A stretch of DNA of 9,297 nt from Zhengella sp041738295. GTDB lineage: Bacteria > Pseudomonadota > Alphaproteobacteria > Rhizobiales > Rhizobiaceae. Below the pieces are notes generated by a model. That model saw only the letters and a program-made list of their open reading frames with translations. It was not told the DNA's origin and searched no databases. The stretch spans positions 1-9,297 of the forward strand of contig JBGSQC010000131.1 in NCBI GenBank assembly GCA_041738295.1, given 5' to 3'. Shown here one piece after another: positions 1-6,111 of this stretch (its first letter is position 1; each line of letters opens with the position of its first letter). The position numbers were made by a program, and so were the translations under genes.

Positions 1-367
1 GATCGGCCGGGGCCGCGACGGCCACCGGGGCAGCCGGAACGGGAGCCGCTGCAGGAGCAGGATTCTCTTCAGCCTTGGCGGCTGGTGCTTCTGCCTTGGC
101 GGCGGGCGCGGCATCGGCGCTCTCGCCATCCTGCAGCAGCACGGCAATCGGCGTGTTCACTTTCACGCCCTCGGTGCCGGCGGCAACCAGGATCTTGCCG
201 ATCACGCCCTCATCCACGGCTTCGACTTCCATCGTTGCCTTGTCGGTTTCGATCTCGGCGATCACGTCACCGGCGACAACCTTGTCGCCTTCGTTTTTCA
301 GCCACTTGGCCAGATTGCCTTCCTCCATCGTCGGGGAAAGCGCAGGCATCAGGATTTCAATCGGCAT
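1..367 (-). CDS. pdhB: Pyruvate dehydrogenase E1 beta subunit, N-terminal lipoyl part (partial)
   Basis: The gene starts at 367 and runs off the left edge after 122 codons. A Shine-Dalgarno GAGG lies five bases before the ATG. The visible part is a biotinyl/lipoyl domain (about residues 1-80). Lys43 in the motif ETDKATMEVEAVDEG is the expected lipoylation site. From about residue 83 there is an Ala/Pro/Lys/Glu-rich flexible linker, typical of swinging-arm domains. In rhizobia and relatives the E1 beta subunit carries such a domain at its N-terminus, before the transketolase-like part that decarboxylates pyruvate together with PdhA. A position just downstream of pdhA supports pdhB. The E2 subunit (pdhC) begins with a very similar domain and cannot be fully excluded, because the catalytic part lies outside the window. 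Predicted to be cytoplasmic and co-transcribed with pdhA. Confidence 0.85.
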   Translation of the reverse strand, partial: MPIEILMPALSPTMEEGNLAKWLKNEGDKVVAGDVIAEIETDKATMEVEAVDEGVIGKILVAAGTEGVKVNTPIAVLLQDGESADAAPAAKAEAPAAKAEENPAPAAAPVPAAPVAVAAPAD

Positions 368-386
368 GTGTTCCTCACCTTTTCTT

Positions 387-524
387 TCAGGCGGTTCCGC
401 CCGTCAGGAATCTCCAGATGAACCAGGCCAGGCCGCCATAGACCAAGGCCAGGATCGTTTTCTGTGCAGCCCGGTACCAGAACGGTCTCGGGCCATGTAT
501 CGCCTCATGCTCCAGTTCGCGCCG
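387..524 (-). pseudogene. Downstream half of an amber-interrupted small membrane ORF
   Basis: After the TAG at 525-527, the same reading frame stays open for 45 more codons up to a TGA at 387-389. The residues look like real protein: a charged stretch (RRELEHEAIH), then a basic and aromatic segment, then a convincing membrane helix (TILALVYGGLAWFIWRFL). No ATG, GTG or TTG precedes the helix in this frame. Only a CTG at the fourth codon could serve as a start, and it lacks a well-placed Shine-Dalgarno. The stop is 19 bases before the pdhB start. I read this as the second half of one two-helix protein whose gene carries a nonsense change. Amber readthrough, reinitiation at CTG, or a base error are alternatives. 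I recognise no family. Confidence 0.45.
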
Positions 525-671
525 CTAGCGCTCCGCGCCTCCGTCCAGGATGGCCGCGATCTTCCGGAGCGATCCTATCATCCTGTGCGCCACGGACCAG
601 TAGAACCAGCCGAACAGCAGCACCACACCGATGGCCAGCGCGACAGTTTGAAGGTCATAACCTCCAGCCAC
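525..671 (-). CDS. Small single-span membrane protein between pdhA and pdhB (48 aa)
   Basis: The GTG start at 671 follows a strong Shine-Dalgarno, GAGGGGG (680-686), by eight bases. This site overlaps the pdhA stop codon, so the ORF looks translationally coupled to pdhA. The product has one hydrophobic helix (about residues 9-27, TVALAIGVVLLFGWFYWSV), then a basic and amphipathic tail ending ILDGGAER before TAG. An ATG eight bases upstream of the GTG is in another frame and gives only seven codons. The tail runs in frame past the TAG into a second hydrophobic helix, so this may be only the first half of a 94-residue protein. Sitting inside the pdh operon, it would be a membrane partner of unknown role. 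No family is recognised. Confidence 0.5.
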   Translation of the reverse strand: MAGGYDLQTVALAIGVVLLFGWFYWSVAHRMIGSLRKIAAILDGGAER

Positions 672-684
672 CGCGCATGCCCCC

Positions 685-1728
685 TCAGATCAGGATGTCG
701 GTGTAAAGCTCGGAGACATCCGGCTCAGGGTCTTTCTGGGCGAACTCGGCGCTGTCGGCGACAATGTCGCGGACTTCCTTGTCGATGGCCTTCAGCTCTT
801 CCTCGCTCGCCCACTTCTTCTCGATAAGGCGTGCCTTCACCTGCTCGATGGGATCGTGCTCGGTGCGCATCTTCTGCACCTCGTCCTTCGAGCGGTACTT
901 TGCCGGGTCAGACATGGAGTGGCCGCGATAGCGGTAGGTCGCCATTTCAAGGATGATCGGGCCGTTGCCGCCGCGGCACCATTCCATCGCCTCTTCGGCA
1001 GCAGCCTTGACCGCGCGCACATCCATGCCATCCACCTGCATGCCGGGGATGCGGAAGGACAGGCCGCGCTGCGAGAAGTCGGTTTCAGCCGAAGCGCGGC
1101 TCACAGAAGTGCCCATGGCGTAGCGGTTGTTTTCGATGACGTAGATCACCGGCAGCTTCCACAGCGAGGCCATGTTGAAGCTTTCATAGACCTGGCCCTG
1201 GTTGGATGCGCCGTCGCCGAAATAGGTCAGCGACACATTGTTGTTGCCGCGATAGCGGTTGGCGAATGCAAGTCCGGTTCCAAGCGATACCTGCCCGCCG
1301 ACAATGCCGTGGCCGCCGTAGAAGTGCTTCTCCTTGGAGAACATGTGCATGGAGCCGCCCTTGCCTTTCGACAAGCCGCCGCGCCGTCCGGTCAGCTCTG
1401 CCATGACTCCCCGCGCGCTCATGCCGGTTGCCAGCATGTGGCCGTGATCGCGGTATCCGGTGATGACCTGGTCACCCTCGATCTGCGACATCTGCAGGCC
1501 GGTGACGACGGCTTCCTGGCCGATGTAGAGATGGCAGAAACCGCCAATGAACCCCATGCCGTAGAGCTGGCCGGCCTTTTCCTCGAAGCGGCGGATGAGA
1601 AGCATCATCCGGTAGGCTTCCATCTCCTGCTCCTTGGTGAAGGCAAGAGGCGCCGGCGCCTTGCGCACCAGCTTGGAAAGGCCGTGTTCGTCGGCTTTCT
1701 CGGCGGACTTCTTCTGTGATGAGGCCAT
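685..1728 (-). CDS. pdhA: Pyruvate dehydrogenase E1 component, alpha subunit
   Basis: This is the thiamine-diphosphate-dependent E1 alpha chain. With PdhB it decarboxylates pyruvate and transfers the acetyl group to lipoyl-lysine, feeding acetyl-CoA synthesis in the cytoplasm. Numbered from the ATG at 1728 (347 aa), the ThDP/Mg motif runs from GDGASNQG (GDG at 171-173) to ENN (Asn200-Asn201), the spacing expected for this family. The conserved active-site loop YRYRGHSMSDP lies around residues 265-275. The substrate-side motif GGFCHLYIGQEA is near residues 62-73. An ATG at 1734 would add two residues, but AAGGGAG directly abuts it, whereas the same site is six bases from the 1728 ATG, so I prefer the latter. 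The length is typical of alphaproteobacterial PdhA. It is the first gene of an operon with the small ORF and pdhB. Confidence 0.97.
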   Translation of the reverse strand: MASSQKKSAEKADEHGLSKLVRKAPAPLAFTKEQEMEAYRMMLLIRRFEEKAGQLYGMGFIGGFCHLYIGQEAVVTGLQMSQIEGDQVITGYRDHGHMLATGMSARGVMAELTGRRGGLSKGKGGSMHMFSKEKHFYGGHGIVGGQVSLGTGLAFANRYRGNNNVSLTYFGDGASNQGQVYESFNMASLWKLPVIYVIENNRYAMGTSVSRASAETDFSQRGLSFRIPGMQVDGMDVRAVKAAAEEAMEWCRGGNGPIILEMATYRYRGHSMSDPAKYRSKDEVQKMRTEHDPIEQVKARLIEKKWASEEELKAIDKEVRDIVADSAEFAQKDPEPDVSELYTDILI

Positions 1729-1734
1729 GCCCAT

Positions 1735-1741
1735 CTCCCTT
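1735..1741 (-). promoter_or_regulatory. Ribosome binding site that selects the pdhA start
   Basis: On the minus strand this reads AAGGGAG. It touches the ATG at 1734 with no spacer but lies six bases from the ATG at 1728. Efficient initiation needs a spacer, so the downstream ATG is the better start. Confidence 0.6.
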
Positions 1742-1875
1742 GGCTCGCGTTATCCCGAGGAAGGGAGTTTGGATTTGCACATCCGGCCTCCCAACCGATT
1801 GTTAGGGGGACCCTATCACAGATGAGCCATGTGAAAAATGCACAAAGCTGCATGGGAGACATGCGTTGAGGCCAG

Positions 1876-1919
1876 TGAAAACATTGCTGTTTTCAACGAT
1901 TAACTGAATATGTGTTAAT
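1876..1919 (-). other. Two AT-rich stem-loops between ftsB and the pdh leader
   Basis: TGAAAAC (1876-1882) and GTTTTCA (1889-1895) form a perfect seven-base stem with a six-base loop. ATTAAC (1899-1904) and GTTAAT (1914-1919) form a six-base stem that overlaps the ftsB stop codon at 1915-1917. Neither is followed by a clear U-run on the minus strand, so they are weak candidates for an intrinsic terminator. They could equally be operator half-sites upstream of the pdh operon. The remaining leader down to the pdhA start shows no further structure I can support. Confidence 0.3.
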
Positions 1920-2244
1920 TCAAAGCGTCGCGATCCAGAAAAACGACGATCTCGTCAGAGCGAACCATTCCCAGCTGGCGGCGGACCTGCTCGTCCAGCA
2001 TGTCCTTTTCCATGCTGCCATCGTGCAGCAGGCGGACGCGCGCTTCCATCGCCTCACGCTTGCGGACAGTTTCAGCGAGCTTTTCCTGAAGCTGAACGGC
2101 GCGTTCCTCCAGCTGGTACTTGGAGTGGATGCCGTAATCGCCATTGAAGGCGTGGAAGCCGAAATAGCCGGTGAAGGCTATCGTGATTGCCGGAAGGACG
2201 AGATGCCGCGACCAGCGGCGCCGGCGATGCTGACGGGTCCACAT
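1915..2244 (-). CDS. Septum formation initiator family protein (FtsB/DivIC-like)
   Basis: This is a bitopic membrane protein of 109 aa. The order is: a strongly basic cytoplasmic N-terminus (residues 3-13, RQHRRRRWSR), one transmembrane helix (about 15-33), a YG motif (37-38), then a periplasmic coiled coil (about 43-75, QLEERAVQLQEKLAETVRKR), and a C-terminal part with DMLDEQVRRQLGMVRSDEIV. This is the layout of FtsB/DivIC, which bridges FtsL and FtsQ in the divisome. The ATG at 2244 places the basic residues next to the helix as in the family and has AGGG eight bases upstream. An in-frame ATG at 2298 would add 18 untypical residues. The gene sits between eno and pdhA, the usual rhizobial place for this family. 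The symbol is left open because FtsB and DivIC cannot be told apart here. Confidence 0.88.
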   Translation of the reverse strand: MWTRQHRRRRWSRHLVLPAITIAFTGYFGFHAFNGDYGIHSKYQLEERAVQLQEKLAETVRKREAMEARVRLLHDGSMEKDMLDEQVRRQLGMVRSDEIVVFLDRDALN

Positions 2245-2334
2245 GAAACAAGCCCTTACAGATGACAATTTGGCTGACGGAGACTGTGCACCTTTCATGC
2301 TTAAGGCTTGGTTACGCCGCGCTGGCAGAACAAG

Positions 2335-2363
2335 AAAAAGGGCGGCTGCAAACGCAACCGCCC
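2335..2363 (-). terminator. Rho-independent terminator of eno
   Basis: On the minus strand a GGGCGG-rich ten-position stem (2354-2363 with 2340-2349, one mismatch) closes a four-base loop and is followed by five T (2339-2335). It begins 27 bases after the eno stop and separates eno from the ftsB-type gene. Confidence 0.88.
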
Positions 2364-2390
2364 TGCCTCAAATCAGATGATACACCGGGA

Positions 2391-3665
2391 TCAGGCCTTG
2401 AGGATGGACTTTCCGGCGTAGCGCGCCTGGCTGCCGAGCTGTTCCTCGATGCGGATCAGCTGGTTGTACTTGGCAAGCCGGTCGGAACGGGCGAGCGAGC
2501 CGGTCTTGATCTGTCCGCAATTGGTGGCCACCGCCAGGTCGGCGATGGTGGAATCCTCGGTCTCGCCGGAACGGTGCGACATGACGGCGGTGTAGGAAGC
2601 CTTGTGGGCGGTTTCGACCGCATCCAGCGTCTCGGTCAGGGTGCCGATCTGGTTGACCTTCACCAGGATCGAATTGGCAGCGCCGATGCGGATGCCGTCG
2701 CGCAGGCGGGCCGAATTGGTGACGAAGAGATCGTCGCCCACCAGTTGCACCTTTGCACCGGACTTCCTTGTATGGGCAACCCAGCCGTCCCAGTCATCCT
2801 CGGACATGCCGTCTTCCACCGAGATGATCGGATAGGAAGCACAGAGCTTGTCAAGATAATCGACCTGCTGCTCGATGGAGCGCACCACGCCTTCGCCATG
2901 GTAATTGTACTTGCCGTCCTTGAAGAATTCGGTCGCGGCACAATCCAGCGCCAGCGCCATGTCCACGCCCGGCTTGTAACCGGCCTTCTCGATCGACTTC
3001 ATGATGAAGTCGAGCGCGTGCTCGGCGCTCTTCAGGTTCGGCGCAAAGCCGCCTTCGTCGCCGACAGACGTGTTGTGACCGGCTGCCGAGAGATCTTTCT
3101 TCAGCGTGTGGAACACTTCCGCGCCCATGCGCACTGCCTCGCGGATCGAGGTTGCGCCGACCGGCATGATCATGAATTCCTGGAAATCGATCGGATTGTC
3201 GGCATGGGCTCCGCCATTGATGATGTTCATCATCGGCACGGGAAGCATGCGGGCGTTCGGGCCGCCGACATAGCGATAGAGCGGCAGGCCGGAAGCGTCC
3301 GCAGCAGCCTTGGCGACAGCCAGCGACACGCCCAGAATGGCATTGGCGCCCAGACGGCTCTTGTTGGGCGTTCCGTCCAGATCCAGCATGGTCTGGTCGA
3401 TGTGGATCTGGTTTTCGGCATCCATGCCGCCGAGTGCCTCAAAAATCTCGCCGTTGACGGCCTCAACCGCCTTCTCGACGCCCTTGCCGAGGTAGCGGGA
3501 ACCGCCATCGCGCAACTCGACGGCCTCATGGGCGCCGGTGGAAGCGCCCGACGGAACGGCGGCGCGGCCGAAGGAACCGTCCTCGAGGCGCACATCCACC
3601 TCAACGGTCGGATTGCCTCGGCTGTCCAGGATTTCACGGCCGATGATGTCGATGATCGCAGTCAT
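2391..3665 (-). CDS. eno: Enolase (phosphopyruvate hydratase)
   Basis: Enolase converts 2-phosphoglycerate to phosphoenolpyruvate in glycolysis and runs in reverse in gluconeogenesis. It is a cytoplasmic Mg-dependent enzyme. At 424 aa it has normal length. Visible signatures are SGASTG (39-44), the loop that closes over the substrate; PVPMMNIINGGAHADN (142-157); the catalytic acid/base pair Glu204 (VGDEGGFAPN) and Lys336 (LVKVNQIGTLTET); Mg ligands Asp241, Glu284 (SVEDGMSEDDWDGW) and Asp311 (LVGDD); and SHRSGETED (363-371). The ATG at 3665 starts the family's usual MTAIIDIIGREILDSRGNPT and has GAGG seven bases upstream. The open frame extends 17 codons further, but those residues do not fit the family. 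The gene ends at its own terminator. It is unlinked in transcription from the plus-strand ORF, which points away from it. Confidence 0.99.
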   Translation of the reverse strand: MTAIIDIIGREILDSRGNPTVEVDVRLEDGSFGRAAVPSGASTGAHEAVELRDGGSRYLGKGVEKAVEAVNGEIFEALGGMDAENQIHIDQTMLDLDGTPNKSRLGANAILGVSLAVAKAAADASGLPLYRYVGGPNARMLPVPMMNIINGGAHADNPIDFQEFMIMPVGATSIREAVRMGAEVFHTLKKDLSAAGHNTSVGDEGGFAPNLKSAEHALDFIMKSIEKAGYKPGVDMALALDCAATEFFKDGKYNYHGEGVVRSIEQQVDYLDKLCASYPIISVEDGMSEDDWDGWVAHTRKSGAKVQLVGDDLFVTNSARLRDGIRIGAANSILVKVNQIGTLTETLDAVETAHKASYTAVMSHRSGETEDSTIADLAVATNCGQIKTGSLARSDRLAKYNQLIRIEEQLGSQARYAGKSILKA

Positions 3666-3892
3666 GGGAGAACCTCTGCTGAAAGGGTTGAGCTTGCTGG
3701 CGCTTCCATAGACCAAAGCGGCCAGTGCCGAAAGACCCGCGAACCGATTGAAAGGCGGAACCTTTTGGCGAGTTCAGAATTTTCTCAGCATCAGCAACCT
3801 GCTGCTGCAAAAAATCCATGGAACTGCCCCAATTCCGGCACGTGCGTCGTGGACCTTGGAGCGGGCGGGAAACAACATGGAAGGGACATCCC

Positions 3893-4024
3893 ATGTCAGA
3901 TCTCACAGGCATTGCCCTCATAGGCCTCTTCTTCGCGGCGCTGTTCACATCTTGCTCGCCGCCTGCAACCAACAGTTCGCTGATGGTGGACGGAGCCGTT
4001 CCGGCCATCCGCCATTCCGATTAA
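3893..4024 (+). CDS. Small hydrophobic protein, possible lipoprotein (43 aa)
   Basis: This is the only plus-strand gene candidate. The ATG follows a very good Shine-Dalgarno, GGAAGGGA, by about six bases. Residues 4-20 (LTGIALIGLFFAALFTS) form one hydrophobic helix. Cys21 sits in FTSCSPP, which loosely resembles a lipobox, but no basic residue precedes the helix. That makes either a lipoprotein or a simple membrane-anchored peptide possible. The remaining 22 residues are polar. The frame one base earlier also reads a hydrophobic segment ending in a cysteine (HILLAACNQQ) over the same bases, so a one-base shift near 3946-3949 could hide a different C-terminus. The ORF is divergent from eno and convergent with kdsA. 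I recognise no family. The 227 bases between the eno start and this ORF hold the two divergent promoters, but I see no convincing -35/-10 pair. Confidence 0.5.
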   Translation: MSDLTGIALIGLFFAALFTSCSPPATNSSLMVDGAVPAIRHSD

Positions 4025-4030
4025 CATATT

Positions 4031-4044
4031 TTGAGTTAACTCAA
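4031..4044. repeat. Perfect 14-bp palindrome
   Basis: TTGAGTTAACTCAA is identical to its own reverse complement. It lies six bases after the small plus-strand ORF and downstream of kdsA on the other strand. It is too AT-rich for a strong intrinsic terminator and could instead be a protein binding site. Confidence 0.5.
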
Positions 4045-4049
4045 GTGTT

Positions 4050-4077
4050 CCAGCGCTGGCACATCGTTCAGCGCTGG
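4050..4077. terminator. GC-rich hairpin at the convergent 3' ends of kdsA and the small ORF
   Basis: CCAGCGCTG (4050-4058) pairs with CAGCGCTGG (4069-4077) to give a nine-base stem and ten-base loop. The repeats also appear as direct copies of CAGCGCTGGC (4051-4060 and 4069-4078), because each is itself nearly palindromic. Neither strand has a long T-run after the stem, so the terminator call rests on its place between two convergent genes. Confidence 0.4.
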
Positions 4078-4081
4078 CGCT

Positions 4082-4921
4082 TCATCCCTGGCGCTTCACG
4101 ATGGCATCGATTTCCATCAGTTGCTCCAGCAATGCCGGCATGTCGGAGAGCTTCATCATGTTCGGACCATCCGACGAGGATGTGTTTTCTGGATCATCAT
4201 GGGTCTCGATGAAAATGCCTGCGATGCCGGTGGCCACTGCCGCGCGCGAGAGATAAGGCACCATGCGGCGGTCACCACCCGATGATGCGCCCTGCCCGCC
4301 CGGCTGCTGCACCGAATGGGTGGCGTCAAAGATCACCGGTGCGCCGGTTTCGGCCATGATCGGCAGCGCCCGCATGTCGGACACCAGCGTGTTGTAGCCG
4401 AAGGATGCGCCGCGCTCGGTGATCAGCACCTGGCCATTGCCGCTGTCGGTCACTTTCTTCACGACATTCTTCATGTCCCAGGGGGCAAGGAACTGGCCCT
4501 TCTTGACGTTCACCACCTTGCCGGTTTTCGCCGCCGCCACCAGCAGGTCGGTCTGGCGGCAAAGAAATGCCGGGATCTGCAGCACGTCGACATGCGGCGC
4601 CACCAGAGCGCAGTGTTCTTCGGTGTGCACGTCAGTCAGGATCGGCAGGCCGAATTCCTTCCTGAGATCATCAAACACCGGCATGGCCGCATCCAGCCCG
4701 GCGCCGCGCGTCGCACCGATGCTGGTGCGGTTGGCCTTGTCATAGCTTGATTTGTAGATGAGCCCGATGCCGAGCTTGCCGCAGAGTTCCTTCAGCGCGC
4801 CTGCCATGTCGAAGGCATGCTGGCGGCTTTCGAGCTGGCACGGGCCTGCGATCAGCGCCAGAGGGCCGGCATTGGAAAAGGAGACGCCACCGGCGGTGAC
4901 AATCGTGTCGGGCTTGCTCAT
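4082..4921 (-). CDS. kdsA: 3-deoxy-D-manno-octulosonate-8-phosphate synthase
   Basis: KdsA condenses phosphoenolpyruvate with arabinose-5-phosphate to Kdo-8-phosphate, an early step towards the Kdo core of lipopolysaccharide; it is cytoplasmic. The 279-aa length is normal for a DAHP-synthase-class TIM barrel. Motifs: LIAGPCQLES (23-32), YKSSYDKANRTSIGATRGAG (56-75), PILTDVHTEEHC (93-104), QIPAFLCRQTDLL (115-127), DATHSVQQPGG (199-209), FIETHDDP (237-244) and DGPNMM (251-256). Cys28 in the AGPC motif, with His202, Glu239 and an Asp near 251, matches the ligand set of the metal-dependent class; the metal-independent E. coli type has Asn instead of that Cys. The ATG at 4921 has GAGG six bases upstream, inside the end of the preceding gene. 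Only one base separates the two genes, so they are probably co-translated. Confidence 0.98.
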   Translation of the reverse strand: MSKPDTIVTAGGVSFSNAGPLALIAGPCQLESRQHAFDMAGALKELCGKLGIGLIYKSSYDKANRTSIGATRGAGLDAAMPVFDDLRKEFGLPILTDVHTEEHCALVAPHVDVLQIPAFLCRQTDLLVAAAKTGKVVNVKKGQFLAPWDMKNVVKKVTDSGNGQVLITERGASFGYNTLVSDMRALPIMAETGAPVIFDATHSVQQPGGQGASSGGDRRMVPYLSRAAVATGIAGIFIETHDDPENTSSSDGPNMMKLSDMPALLEQLMEIDAIVKRQG

Positions 4922-4922
4922 G

Positions 4923-5804
4923 TCAGACCTCGAAAATGAAACTCGTGCCCTGTCCGGGCGCCGGATCGACGATGATGCGTCCATCCTGTTGGCGAAAGCC
5001 AATAGACTGTTTGGTGAGCCGGTCAACCAGCCGGCCGGGATCGCCGACGGCAAAGGTTATGGCGGCAAAACGCAGGCCCGGCCCCGGCAGTGTGATGGGC
5101 GGCAGGCCGGTCATGGCAGACGCTGCCTCTGGCGAAACGAGATCAACCCGCGCATTCGGCAGGGAGACGGACAGACCTTCCGGCGTCGGGCTGACGGTTG
5201 CGCCCGAGAATGCAGCCCAGAAGCGCTCCTGTATGTCCAAGCCGGTGGCCGCTGCCAACACGGAGCGAATGCCGGTCACGCCGCTTTCATGGCGTTCCAG
5301 CGCGGAACGGTCCACCCTGGGCGGGTTCACGCGCTCGCAGGTAAAGAAGGTGGCTGAAGGGTTGTCGCCCGGCATGGCAAAGGCCAGCCGGAAGGCCGCC
5401 ACGGCCTCCTCGCCAGCCGGGGTCTTGAATGGCCGCTCGAAATCGAGCCGCTTGCCGCCGCCAAATCCGGCTTCCCGGAACGCTGCATCGTCTGCGTCGG
5501 CATCGCTGCTTCCCAGCACAAGGGCGGAGAACCCGTTTCCACCATGGGCGACCCGGAAGGCGGCATCGCCGCTCACAAATGCATTGCCCGCATGCATGGC
5601 ATTCACCACGGTCACCGGGTCACCGATGGCCAGCGGCTCCAGAAACGTGCCGTCGGCAAAGAACACGCAGGCATTGATGGTGCCGAACGGGTGCGTGCCC
5701 TGAGGCGCCACCGTGAAACCGAGCGCGGCGAGGCGCGCGCGCGCCAAATCCAGCGTAGGCACCGGCAGGACGAGATGATCAAGCGGACGGGCGGAATGTG
5801 TCAT
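4923..5804 (-). CDS. VOC / glyoxalase-like domain protein
   Basis: This is a 293-aa protein of the vicinal oxygen chelate superfamily, probably the Glyoxalase_3-type group. Evidence is the N-terminal ARPLDHLVLPVPTLDLARAR (5-24), then GTHPFGTINACVFFADGTFLEPLAI (36-60), with His10, His38 and Glu56 as plausible metal ligands. A second babab-like half follows at about residues 150-290 (ITFAVGDPGRLVDRL near the end). Members of this group are mostly uncharacterised; no substrate can be named. I chose the ATG at 5804 because the family begins just before the PLDHLVLPV strand. Upstream in-frame starts near 5867 would add 21 residues, and neither choice has a strong Shine-Dalgarno. The stop codon lies one base before the kdsA ATG, suggesting an operon with kdsA and perhaps a housekeeping or metabolite-repair role, which is inference. 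Confidence 0.82.
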   Translation of the reverse strand: MTHSARPLDHLVLPVPTLDLARARLAALGFTVAPQGTHPFGTINACVFFADGTFLEPLAIGDPVTVVNAMHAGNAFVSGDAAFRVAHGGNGFSALVLGSSDADADDAAFREAGFGGGKRLDFERPFKTPAGEEAVAAFRLAFAMPGDNPSATFFTCERVNPPRVDRSALERHESGVTGIRSVLAAATGLDIQERFWAAFSGATVSPTPEGLSVSLPNARVDLVSPEAASAMTGLPPITLPGPGLRFAAITFAVGDPGRLVDRLTKQSIGFRQQDGRIIVDPAPGQGTSFIFEV

Positions 5805-5927
5805 GGGTTCGATGTGCCCCACTTTCGTAATCGGTTCAAGGTTGGCTTGGGCACGCAGCATCGCCACTCACGTGCCTTGGTCATCGTCGTAATCGCTACC
5901 TTCGTCATCTTCGCCGTTCAACTCCCC

Positions 5928-6015
5928 TCGTCATCCTCGGGCTTGTCCCGAGAACCCAGTTCTTTCTCCGGCGCTTCTTGTCTCTGGGTCCTCGGGACAA
6001 GCCCGAGGATGACGA
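5928..6015. repeat. Inverted pair of REP-like palindromic units
   Basis: The left arm (5928-5959) and right arm (5984-6015) are reverse complements over 32 positions with one mismatch, separated by 24 bases. Each arm also folds on its own, because CTCGGG and CCCGAG flank CTTGT. This is the layout of paired REP/BIME elements, and the wording CGTCATCCTCGGGCTTG is one I know as recurrent in rhizobial genomes (from memory, not a search). It fills the middle of the 307-base gap between the hypothetical gene and the VOC gene. Bases 5805-5927 and 6016-6111 on either side show no gene or clear promoter. The hairpin could stabilise or terminate the upstream transcript. Confidence 0.88.
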
Positions 6016-6111
6016 AGGTTTGTGAGCTTGGCGAAACCAGACATGCGTCCGCGCCGCCCGGCTCGGGTAAGCCAGCGCAATTTCGTGCATCGATGGGACC
6101 GATGGCAGTGT

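Noticed and set aside
856..1719. A 287-codon plus-strand open frame opposite pdhA
   Set aside because: It mirrors the codon pattern of pdhA, has His/Ala-rich composition typical of antisense frames, and shows no family motif or good ribosome site.
2262..3923. A 553-codon plus-strand open frame lying opposite eno
   Set aside because: It is antisense to an unmistakable enolase gene, contains no recognisable motif, and its openness follows from the GC-rich codon pattern of eno.
3634..4008. A minus-strand frame of 124 codons spanning the eno start and the upstream spacer
   Set aside because: It overlaps the enolase start in another frame and turns into low-complexity His/Arg wording there. Its inner MDFLQQQVADAEKILNSPKG stretch looks protein-like but has no clear ribosome site.
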